Of a stretch of DNA of 16,460 nucleotides, positions 7,329 to 16,400 are shown in pieces (the first letter of the stretch is position 1; each line of letters begins with the position of its first letter). Both the position numbers and the translations under genes were made by a program. The notes beneath the pieces were generated by a model. The model was not told the DNA's origin and did not search any database. It saw nothing but the letters and a program-made list of their open reading frames with translations. Source of the stretch: WHSM01 sp036375165 (lineage in GTDB: Bacteria; Actinomycetota; Actinomycetes; Mycobacteriales; Micromonosporaceae); contig DASUSI010000060.1 of assembly GCA_036375165.1 (NCBI GenBank), forward strand, positions 1-16,460. Reading direction: 5' to 3'.

Positions 7329-7397
7329 CCGCAGCTCGTACGGTCACCCGCTGTTCACCGAAGCGGTCCGGGTATGACAACCCGCGTATCCGATCTC

Positions 7398-8723
7398 TCA
7401 GTCCGTCTCCAGGTTTTCGAACAGCCTGACCGGAGCCGGCGGCAGGTCCCCGTCGTCCCGTTTTGGCTCCGGAAGCGGCCGGGCGCGGCCGGGCCGCCAG
7501 CGCCTTCGGAAACCCTTTGGCAGCAGCGTCAACGTCGCCAGCATCACAAAAGCCAGCACGATCCCCGCACCCGCCGCCGCGAGCGCGATTTGGCCGGTGA
7601 CCTCCCACTGCCGAACCCGGGCCGCCACCTCAGGGTCAGGCGGCCGGGCGCTCGCACCGGCCATGCTCTCGGGTTCCTCGTCGCTGAGCCCTTCGGTGAG
7701 CGCCCGGTACGGGTCCACCATGCCGTGTCCCACACCGGACCTGCCGCCGGCCGCCGGGCTTGCCGTGGCGAACAGCCGGCGCGCCACTTCGCTGGCACCC
7801 AGGTCCGGCCACTTGGAGCGGACCAGCGCCGCGCTCGCGCTCACGTACGCCGCCGCGAAGCCGCTCCCGGTGAAGCCGAGATGCCCGCCGCCCCGGTTGG
7901 CGCCCTGCACATTGCTGCCCGGTGCCACCAGGTCCACGTACGGACCCCAGGGCGAGGTTTCCAGCGGGTACGCGTTCCCATCCACCGCCGCGACCCCGAT
8001 AACTCCGTCATACGCCGCTGGCCGTGGGACCGGGCCGGGATTCGGCGGGAGGTTTCTGGCAGGGTCTCCTTGGGTGGCTGCGTCGCCCACTGAGGCCACG
8101 ATCACGACGTCCCGGGCGATCGCATCGTTGACGGCCCGTTCCATCGCCGGGTGGGGACCGGGGTACGTCACCGACACGTGGATCACGTCGGCACCGTGGT
8201 CCACCGCCCAGTCGATCGCTTTGGCGAACTTCTCCGGGCTGGTCGGCTCGGGCCCGTTGCGCGCCTGGTTGGCTTCGCCACTGACCACGACGGGCAGCAC
8301 CCGCACGCCGTACGCCAGGCCCTGGAAACCCACGTCGGGGACCTTCCGCGCGGCGATCAGGCTGGCGACAGCGGTGCCGTGGCCGTCACAGTCGAACCTT
8401 CCGCCGCCAGAGCCCGACCGTCGGTAGAAGTCCGCGCCCGCGCCGATGTTCCGCCCGTTCAACTGCGGGTGGCCGATGTCGACACCGGAGTCCAGTACCG
8501 CGATCGTCACCCCCGTGCCCTTCGACATCGGCCAGATCCGCTCGGTGCCCAACATCGACTGGGCCAGCGGAACCGGCCGCTGGGTGGGGGCCGGTTCGGG
8601 CGACTTCTGACAGGCAGCCGGGGCCACACCGGGCTCAGCCGCGTACCCAGTCCGCGGACCGGGCGGCGCGACCACCAGCAGGGCGGTGACCGCTGCGACC
8701 CCGACGAACGTCACCGCTTTCAT
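7398..8723 (-). CDS. mycP: Mycosin-like S8 subtilase of ESX locus, catalytically degenerate, 441 aa
   Basis: Mycosins are membrane-anchored subtilisin-like proteases that cap ESX complexes. The start is ATG at 8723 with GGAGG 7-8 nt upstream; a longer frame upstream is rejected because it overlaps the divergent gene. There is an N-terminal signal peptide (about 1-29), Cys38 and Cys112 (the usual mycosin disulphide), VLDSGVD with Asp78, DGHGT with His115, and a C-terminal membrane helix at about 377-402 followed by a basic cytoplasmic tail. The serine motif, normally GTSxAAPxV, reads GSGFAAAYV, so the nucleophile position is Gly288. The oxyanion-hole Asn position (usually AGN) reads VGD, with Asp214. 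It is therefore probably a structural pseudoprotease; mycosins are known to stabilise the ESX complex independently of proteolysis. It lies divergent to the substrate genes. Confidence 0.9.
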   Translation of the reverse strand: MKAVTFVGVAAVTALLVVAPPGPRTGYAAEPGVAPAACQKSPEPAPTQRPVPLAQSMLGTERIWPMSKGTGVTIAVLDSGVDIGHPQLNGRNIGAGADFYRRSGSGGGRFDCDGHGTAVASLIAARKVPDVGFQGLAYGVRVLPVVVSGEANQARNGPEPTSPEKFAKAIDWAVDHGADVIHVSVTYPGPHPAMERAVNDAIARDVVIVASVGDAATQGDPARNLPPNPGPVPRPAAYDGVIGVAAVDGNAYPLETSPWGPYVDLVAPGSNVQGANRGGGHLGFTGSGFAAAYVSASAALVRSKWPDLGASEVARRLFATASPAAGGRSGVGHGMVDPYRALTEGLSDEEPESMAGASARPPDPEVAARVRQWEVTGQIALAAAGAGIVLAFVMLATLTLLPKGFRRRWRPGRARPLPEPKRDDGDLPPAPVRLFENLETD

Positions 8724-8834
8724 GCTGGTACCTCCGTGGCGAGCCTGTGACCCACCCCGGGATCGTAGTGGCGACGTGCTCGCGGCCGGTCGGTTGCGGT
8801 CCGCCGTTAGGGTCCCTGGGGAAGGGGGATTGCC
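8724..8834. promoter_or_regulatory. Divergent mycP/substrate-operon promoter region
   Basis: This 111-bp gap separates mycP from the rightward operon. TAGGGT at 8808-8813 is a good actinobacterial -10 candidate for the plus-strand genes. A start near 8820 would give a very short leader before the GAAGGGGG ribosome site (8821-8828) and the GTG at 8835. No clear -35 is seen. Elements for mycP on the other strand were not identified. Confidence 0.35.
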
Positions 8835-9458
8835 GTGGACCGCTCGGACTGGACTACGTACGTCGCCAGCGTGGTGTACGCCGTGCAGTTTGACCGGCAG
8901 CCCGTTGACGCGGTCGACAGGCTGATGGAGCTGATCGTCGCGACCGATGTACTGCCTGGCACCCCGGAGGACCATCTCACCGCCGTCCGGTCCGCGCTGG
9001 CCAGCACGGTACGGCTCGCCGAACTGGTGCCGCAGCCGCACACCGAGGGCGCGCTGCGTAAGCTGCTCCGGACCCTGGAAGGCCGGCTGGATTCCTGGGT
9101 ACGGGAGGGTTCTGCGGTGAGCCGGGTTCCGGTGACCGACTGGTCCCCAGCGGGGCCGTCGCCGGTGGTGGCGCACCTGGCCCGGGAGCCGGAGTTCCTG
9201 TCCCGTTGGCTGGGTTCGCCGTTCGACCAGGTGTCCGACGAGACGGGCGAGCTGCGGATCGCGGCGCTGCGGCTGGCCTCCGGCAAGGTGGTCGCCCTGC
9301 TCCAGGTGGTCGGCAATCCCGCGCCCGGGACCAGCCTGTTGCAGGCGGGGGCCGAGCCACCGGACGACGTGGTGCGGGAGTTTCTTGTGGACACCCAGCT
9401 GTCGGACAGCGTTGTGGAGTGGATCGCCGGTCCCGCCGCTGGCCAGCCGGCACCGTAG
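8835..9458 (+). CDS. Conserved-type hypothetical protein in ESX substrate operon, 207 aa
   Basis: The start is GTG with a purine-rich ribosome site (GAAGGGGG). I do not recognise the family. The protein is soluble, with no signal peptide or membrane segment. The N-terminal half (about 1-95) looks all-helical (VDAVDRLMELIVATDVL, LRKLLRTLEGRLDSWV). The C-terminal half (about 110-200) looks alpha/beta, with a strand-rich stretch around LRIAALRLASGKVVALLQVVG. Strong GC3 bias shows it is truly coding. Its place at the head of the YbaB-EspC-toxin gene row suggests a cytosolic helper, such as a chaperone or EspG-like factor, but no sequence evidence for that role is visible. Confidence 0.8.
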   Translation: MDRSDWTTYVASVVYAVQFDRQPVDAVDRLMELIVATDVLPGTPEDHLTAVRSALASTVRLAELVPQPHTEGALRKLLRTLEGRLDSWVREGSAVSRVPVTDWSPAGPSPVVAHLAREPEFLSRWLGSPFDQVSDETGELRIAALRLASGKVVALLQVVGNPAPGTSLLQAGAEPPDDVVREFLVDTQLSDSVVEWIAGPAAGQPAP

Positions 9459-9510
9459 TAATGCCTGGTCCTGGGGCTCATAGACGTTGCCGTCGGCGGC
9501 TACCCTGAGG

Positions 9511-9531
9511 TCACCGCACCTGCCGCGGTGA
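9511..9531. repeat. 7-bp inverted repeat in the ybaB leader
   Basis: TCACCGC (9511-9517) and GCGGTGA (9525-9531) are perfect complements around a 7-nt spacer. It follows a possible -10 element TACCCT at 9501-9506 and precedes the ybaB-like gene, a position suited to an operator; it could also be a weak terminator for the preceding gene. Confidence 0.35.
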
Positions 9532-9576
9532 TTCGGGAATCTGGTACGTGGGGAGGGTGGCGCTCTGGACAGCGAG

Positions 9577-9975
9577 ATGCGGGCGCGCCTGGAACAGATG
9601 GTGTCGCAGGTGCGTCGGATGGCTTCTGACGTGACCAGTGTGCAGAAGAAGATGCTGCGGGTCACCGCGACCGTACGGTCCGCTGATGGCCTGGTGACCG
9701 CCACGGTGGGCCCCCGGGGACACTTGATCGATTTGGAACTCGACCCGAAGATCTACCGGCGTCCCAACTCGGGGCTGCTCGCGCAGACCATTGTGGACAC
9801 CGTGCGGCAGGCGGTTGAGCAGGCCGCGAACGAGGTGCAGGACCTCCTTGAATCCACGGTTCCGGAGGACTTCCACCCGGATCGCATCAACGAGGCTCTG
9901 GGCCTGCCCAGAGGGGCGATGCGTCAGCACGACTCGGTGATACTCAAGGCACGGGAGGACGAGGACGATGCCTGA
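9577..9975 (+). CDS. YbaB/EbfC-family nucleoid-associated-like protein, 132 aa
   Basis: YbaB/EbfC proteins are small dimeric DNA-binding proteins, and divergent copies are common in actinobacterial ESX substrate operons, where their role is unknown. The sequence has the N-terminal helix (MRARLEQMVSQVRRMASDVTS), the central beta-hairpin region typical of YbaB (VRSADGLVTATVGPRGHLIDLELD) and a C-terminal helix (AQTIVDTVRQAVEQAANEVQDLL). An acidic tail follows. The ATG at 9577 lies 20 nt from GGAGG (9552-9556); an in-frame CTG at 9565 sits at the ideal 8-nt spacing and would add four residues (LDSE), so a CTG start is possible. The stop overlaps the next gene's ATG by 8 bp. Confidence 0.85.
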   Translation: MRARLEQMVSQVRRMASDVTSVQKKMLRVTATVRSADGLVTATVGPRGHLIDLELDPKIYRRPNSGLLAQTIVDTVRQAVEQAANEVQDLLESTVPEDFHPDRINEALGLPRGAMRQHDSVILKAREDEDDA

Positions 9976-10300
9976 GACGTACTTCGGGAACCCTGAGGCG
10001 ACCAGATCGGGTGGCCGGGACCTGGCCGCCGTCGGTGACCGTCTCACCGAGTCGGTCAACAAGCACCTCGACACCATCAAGGGCATCGAGGCCGGCAATC
10101 CGTGGGGTAACGACGAGCCCGGCCAGCGGTTCGCCAACGGCGACAACGGCAACGGGTACGTGGCCGCCAGTCAGGGTTTCGCGGAGGCGGCCCCCGGTGT
10201 CGGGGAGAACGTCTCCGGGCTCGGTGATGCGGTGGTGGGAGTTGTCGACCTGACCCAGGGCACGGACCAGACGAACGCGCAGAACCTCAACGTGACCTGA
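9968..10300 (+). CDS. EspC/WXG-like small ESX-associated protein, 110 aa
   Basis: The gene overlaps the ybaB-like gene by 8 bp, so the two are probably translated together. The protein is helical with a central NPWGNDEPGQRFANG turn, the WG-D/E-GxxF pattern common in ESX-associated small proteins next to YbaB homologues and toxins. It has a Gly/Val-rich second helix (GVGENVSGLGDAVVGVVDL) and a polar tail. No YxxxD/E signal is seen. It is most likely a secreted partner or a pseudo-WXG subunit for the giant toxin that starts 130 bp downstream. Confidence 0.78.
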   Translation: MPETYFGNPEATRSGGRDLAAVGDRLTESVNKHLDTIKGIEAGNPWGNDEPGQRFANGDNGNGYVAASQGFAEAAPGVGENVSGLGDAVVGVVDLTQGTDQTNAQNLNVT

Positions 10301-10429
10301 CCGGCTCCTCGACGCGTATGACGGGGTTGCCCGGCTTAGGTACGGTCCGGAGCAACGTCGATATGTCGTCGTGCCTGGCAGTTATCTGGAATGCGGGGCC
10401 TCAGACGGGGGTGTTGAGGGGGTGCGTCG
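10301..10429. other. Intergenic gap before the giant toxin gene
   Basis: This 129-bp gap contains no ORF I would accept; a plus-strand frame beginning at ATG 10318 is a shadow of the gap plus the toxin start. GAGGGGG at 10416-10422 is the ribosome site for the GTG at 10430. No clear promoter or terminator hairpin is visible. Confidence 0.4.
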
Positions 10430-13400
10430 GTGAACTTCAGCGACGTTCTCGCCTGGCTCGAAGGCATGCCCGGCCCGATCATGACCGCTGTCGAGTACGC
10501 GGTCGGGACCGACTGGCCAGAGGGCGACGAGGACCAGATGTGGGACCTCGCCGACGCCTGGAACCAACTGGCCACTGATCTCCACGACGTCCTCTCTGAC
10601 GTCAGCACCACCGTCCCGAACATGACCGCGGATTGGCGGGGGGTGTCCCGGGAGGCGTTCGACGAACTGTGGGACCAGTTCCAGGGTGGCGAGGACACGA
10701 TCCTCCCGCTGCTCGCGGAGAGCGCCGGCGGACTTTCGGAGCAGGCCCGACAAGGCGGCCTGCAGATCCAGAGCACCAAGTACGAGATCATGATCGAGCT
10801 GTTCATCATGATCGTCTCGTTGATCGTGGCGCTGATCGCGGCGTTCTTCACCGCTGGTGCCAGCACCCTGGCCGGGGCGGGCGCGACCGGTGCCGCCCGG
10901 ATGACCATCCAGATGCTGTTCCGCAACCTTGTCAAGGAACTTGGCAAGGAGTTCGTGGAGCGCTTTGTCAAGCGCCAGCTCCGCAACATCGGACGTCACT
11001 TCACGGTGCGTGGCCTGGTCCGGGAAGCCGCCCAGGAGGCGTTCGAGGAACTCACCACGAACGCGCTGATCCAGGGCATCCAGATGTCCGAGGGCAACCG
11101 GACGGCGTTTGACTTCCAGGAGGCGGGACAGAACTTCCTGCTGGGCGGGGTGGCGGGCGCGGGAGCTGGGCTGACCGCCGGGTTGGGCTCCCGGGGAATC
11201 ACCCAGGGCATTCTCGGCGAGATGGGCGGCGAGCTGGCGAACCAGCTCCTCAGCGGCGACTTCAACCTACAGAACCTGCTCCAGAACGGGGTGGCCGGCG
11301 CTGCCGGCAACACCATGTCGGGCGTCAGCCCGAACGGCGGCACCGCCGCGAGCAATCTGGTCAACAATCTGCAGAACGCGCTGAGCGGCCTTCCCGGGCT
11401 GGGATTCCTCGGCGGCGGACCGGGGCCGGTGTCCGCCGGAGGCGGTACCGGCGGCTCGTCCGGCGGCACGGCCGGGGGCGGCACGGGCAGCGGCACCTCG
11501 GGCGGCACGGGCAGCGGCGCTTCGGGCGGAACCAGTGGTGGTACGTCGGGCGGATCCACGGGCGGGACGTCCGCTGGTGCTTCTGGTGGAACCGCGGGCG
11601 GGACAACCGGCGGCACGTCGTCTGGTTCGACCGCGGGTACCCCCGGGACGTCCACCGGTGGTCCGGCCGGCGGTTCATCGGGCGAGGTCGCCGGTGCTGG
11701 CGGCGGCGACGCGAGTGGCACCGCGCCACCGGCCACTTCGGATTCCGGATCGCAGCCCACCGCACCCGCACCCGTACCCGCAGGCGACCAGACCGGCCAG
11801 GGTGCGGCCTCGGGGGGCACCAGTCCATCACTCGGTACGGGCGTGGGGACGCCAACCGGCGATGTCACTGGCGCGGGCACCACGGACAACACATCCGGTC
11901 AGCAGTCGGGCCAGACCTCGGGTGCCACCGGCCAGGCGACCGGCTCGACCGCCGCGCCCGCTCCAGTCGCCGGAGCCGGAACGACTGTGGGGGGTACCCC
12001 GGACGGCGGTGCGGTTTCCGGCTCGACCGCGGTGGCCGGATCCACCCCTGGCGGCACGGCTGCCGGGACCACGGCCGCCAGTCCAGCGGCCACCGCGACA
12101 CCGGGGTCGGCACCAGCGTCCGGAACCACGCCGACCGGGACCGCGCCCACCGGGACCGCGCCCACCGGTACCACTCCGACGGGCGCCACACCGGGCAGCA
12201 CGGGCACCGCATCTGGCGCGTCTCCGACCGCAACTGGCGGGTCCACCACCGGCACAGCACCGGCGACCGGCACAGCACCGGCGAGTGGCACAGCACCCGG
12301 CGGCAGTACATCGAGCACAGGTACATCGAGCAAAGGCGCATCGGCCACAGGCGCATCGACCAGCAGCGGCACACCGGGCACAAGCCAGTCCTCGGCCGGG
12401 TCGACACAGGGTGCCACGGGCGAGGGCGGTTCCCGCCGTACCGCCGAAAACACCGAAGGAACCGACACCTCCCGGCGAACCGGGGACCGGGCGGCCTCCT
12501 CGCAACGTCCGGGTCGGACACCCGAGGCCCAGTCCCGGTCCGATCAGGATCAGGACCCGGACACCACCACGTCGCAGGACGAGTCCCGCGCGGCGCGTGA
12601 CCCCGACCGGGACAGCGAGCCGGTTGCCGGGGACACACAGAGCCAGCCGGCTCCGGCTCAGACCCCCGGACGTCGTGCCATCGCCTGGCTTGCCCAGATC
12701 GCCAGCCGGGCGAGTCATCAACTCCCCAACCCCGGGGACAGCGATTCCGATGTGGACTTCGCGGCGGCGGCCCAGGGTCAGGGCGGGAACCGTCTCACCC
12801 CCGACATGGTCAACCAGGTGCTGCACGCGCCGGCCGACCAGCTCAACTCCGCCGAAACCGCGATGCGCCGCGACTACGAGGCGAACCTCGCCCTGAGGGA
12901 CAGCAACGGGGATCTGGTACTCGATGACCAGGGCCGGCCGCAGTCGCTGGACCAGGCAGGGCTGGACGCGGCGATCCTCGCACCGCGTGCCGGAACGAAC
13001 CTGTTCAGCGCCCAGGGGGTCCGTACCAACCAGGACATGGTCGACAACGGTGGTGGGCTGCCCCGTACCCAGGAAACCGTCCAGCGGGCGGCCGACGCCG
13101 CAGGTGTCGACCTCACCGACATCGAGATCCACATTGTTGAGGACCCGGACGAGATCGCGTACCTGGACTACCAGCAGGCCTGCGCCTGCACCCCCGGCGA
13201 GCTGGAGGGACGCCAGATCCGGCTCGGTCCGGCCAGCTTCGCGGACGCTGAGACCCTGGTCGCGACCCTGGCCCACGAGCGGACCCACGTCGAACAGTTG
13301 CGAACCGGTGCCGACGTCGGCACCGGCTCACTCAGGGACCTGGAGAACGAGGCATACGCTAGTGAGGCTCCGGCCCTCGAAAGGTTCAGGAGAAGTGATG

Positions 13401-16400
13401 CCAGCGGTTCGGTTCCAGGTGGACAGGACGTTCGATCTGCCCCAGCGGGCCGGGATTCTGGTGTCGGGGACCGTGACGCAGGGCGAGATCAAGGGCGGGA
13501 TGACGCTGCACAACGCGACGACCGGGCAGCCGGTACGGGTCCTGGGAGTGGAGTTTCCGACCCCGGCGACACTGCGGCACAACCTGATCACACTGATGAT
13601 CGACCGGCGGGACGCGACCGGGATAACGACGGGGACCGAACTGACGACCCCGGAGTAGCCGGGGAGTTCAGCGATGCCCAACAGGACGGCGCCCAGCAGG
13701 ACGGTGCCCGGACCACTCAGGACGACACCGGCCCGGACTCCGTCCTCGAACCCGACCCGCTGAGCCCGGACGAGCTACAGGACCTGCGACGGAACAGCAT
13801 CGACCGGGGCGACCAACTGATCGTCACGCCGGACGGCGATCGCCTTGGCGACTACGCCAACCGGATCGGGCGTCGCGAGGGCCGGCTACAGGTCGTGATC
13901 CACGGCAGCGACAACGCCGCGCTGTTCAACGGCCGGCGGATCGGCGCGGCCGACCTCGCCACCCTGATCCGGGGCACCAGGGTCTGGCAGCAGTACGAGC
14001 AGAGCCTGTCCGACTGGCGGGCCGCAGACCCGGACACCCGGGGTGACCAGCCGAAACCACCCGACATCGACCTGTTCTCGTGCAACACCGCCCGGGGATT
14101 CGCGCAGCAACTCGCCCAGGAACTCGGGGTACGGGTGGACGCGCCCACCAACTTCGCCTGGGTCTACCCCGACGGTCGTACCGTCGTGGCGGGTGTCGTG
14201 GCGGACCGGTCCGGGCTCTCGCCCGACTTCTCCACCCCGGGCGGCTGGGTCAGCTTCGGCCCGGACAGCGAGCCGGAGGCGTCCACATTCCAGCAGGACT
14301 CGGCGAAGGCCGCCCGGCGCGCGGCGCGGCTGCGTCGCCTGGGACGCCGGCTCGGCGAACTGGAACCACGCCGACTGCTGGAACCGGATCCCACAGCCAG
14401 GCCACCCTCATCACCCACAGTGGACGTGGACGCGCACCTGGCGCGACTGGCCGAAGTACGTGCCGAGATCGACAGGCTCGCGTCCGACCACCCGGGCCTG
14501 CGGGGTCTCAAAGGTTGGCGCAGGGCACTGGGGGCGATCGAAGGAGACCTGCAACGGTCCGGTGACTCGACTCGGGCCCGGCAACGCCTCCAGCAGCGCG
14601 CCGACGAGCTGGCAGTGCTGGACGCCGCGGTGCGTACCGCCGCCACAGCCGATGTGACCCAGGTCGACGCCCGGGTGGGGGTCTCGTATGGCGACGCGGT
14701 CCAGCGGGCGGTAGTCGACCTGATCGCGGACCAGGGCGGCACCTGGATCAGTACGTTCCCGGACGGCCGGCTGGCCGCCGGCAGTCGGGAGGCTGCGCCG
14801 GTCCTGGCCCGGGTGTTGATCCAGGCCCGGTCGGCGGCGCTCAACCCGCAGTTGCGGGTGGCCGGCAGGCCGCCCCGGATCGAGCTGCATTTCCCGAACG
14901 GCGTTGACCCCGAGCTGGCTCGGCAACTGGAAGGGACCTGGGTCGCCGACCCGAGGACCGGCCTGCCGTTGGCTCCGGACCGGCAGCCCACGATCATCGT
15001 GACCGGTGACCGGGTCGGCCCGGACGGCACCGTGCTGACTGAGCCGTCGTACCAGGGGCAGCGTGGGCCGGTGCTGGCCGGAGACCCTGACGCCACACCG
15101 GACAGCACCCCGGAACCGGACCAGACCGCCCAGCAGCCGAGCCTGTGGGATTCCCCGGAGTTCGCGAACGATCCGGACCGCCCGCCACTCGATCAGCTCC
15201 ACGTGCCGGAAGACCGACTGCAGCACATCCTGCATGGTGACGAAAACGGTGGAGGTCACCGGTCCGGCACGGGCAAGCCCGGCAAGTCCGAGTTCCCTCC
15301 GGACTGGGTCGACCGGGAAATCGACATCGTTCTTGACGTCATCCGCAATCCGGACAGCATCGAGAAGCTGTCGAGGGGTACTTGGACGCTCCGTGGCCAA
15401 CGTGAGGGAGTGACGGTTGTCGCGTCTGTCCGTCCCGACGGGCAGGTCATCACAGGCTTCCCGGAGCCGGGTGGCCGGGATGTCAAGGTCAACGACCCGT
15501 ACCTGCCGGATCCAGCGGATCGCCTCCTGTCCCGGCGAAAGCGGATAGCCATCACAGCTGATCGTGGGCACCAGGTCGGGGTCGATGACCCGCGCAACTT
15601 CCCACCGGGCTGGGACTGGCGGCGGATTGCGGACGCGATCGTGGGGGTGGCCCAGAATCCGGAGCGGATGCTGCCCCATCAGCCGGAACGGCAGCAGTGG
15701 TTACTGGTTGGGACACATGACGGTGTGACCATTACCGTGCGGCTGGCTCCCAACGAGGGTGAGAACTCCGGGGCCATCGTTGACGCTTACGTGGGCGAGC
15801 CGGAGGAAGGTGGGAACGGTCATGCGGCTGACCGAGGGACAGGTCACGTACAGCATGAGGACCCTGCCGGAGCGGTTCATGGACCGACTCTCAGCGGAGG
15901 ATCTGAGGCACACGGTCAGCTACCGGAACGCGGGCGAATGGGGCGAGACGGTACTGAACCTGATCGCGGCGCTGCACCAGAAGCGGGCGACGATCACGGC
16001 CAGGGAGGTCCAGTCCCTGCGGGACTACCTGGAGACGTTCGAGCCGTCGATCGGCCAGACGGAGGCCGGCAGCAACGACCTGCGCATAGCGACCCGGTGG
16101 CTGGACGAGCTGCGGGTGATCCCCAGCCTGACCGACGACCAGATGAAGGAGCGGCTGCGAACCCTGCCGCAGAGGTTCACGGGCCGGCTGTCGGACGAGA
16201 CGTTGGAGTGGCTGGTGATACGTCCGGAGGAGGAAGCGGAACCGGAGGTCTGGTCGGACACGGCGGACATCCTGGTGAGCGAACTCCGCAAGCACCGGGT
16301 GACGATCACGGAGCAGGAGCGGACGGAACTCTGGATGCTCCTGGACGCGCTGAACATGTCGCGGAAGGAACTGGTCGAGCTGCCGGTGGCCTGACTGCGC

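Noticed and set aside
8724..9704. Long minus-strand extension of the mycosin frame to 9704
   Set aside because: The signal peptide and ribosome site place the start at 8723; the extension is the antisense of the plus-strand hypothetical gene.
11535..12896. 453-codon plus-strand ORF rich in Arg/Pro/His
   Set aside because: It is a shadow frame of the Gly/Ser/Thr linker, with composition dictated by the repeats and no domain.
11828..13288. 486-codon minus-strand ORF opposite the toxin
   Set aside because: It is antisense to a GC3-biased coding frame, low-complexity, and has no recognisable domain or ribosome site.
14411..15679. 422-codon minus-strand ORF opposite the EndoU region
   Set aside because: It is antisense to a frame with clear EndoU motifs; the length is expected from high GC.
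15759..15821. Earlier ATG for the MafI-like gene
   Set aside because: It lies within EndoU copy 2, lacks a ribosome site, and adds residues outside the repeat pattern.
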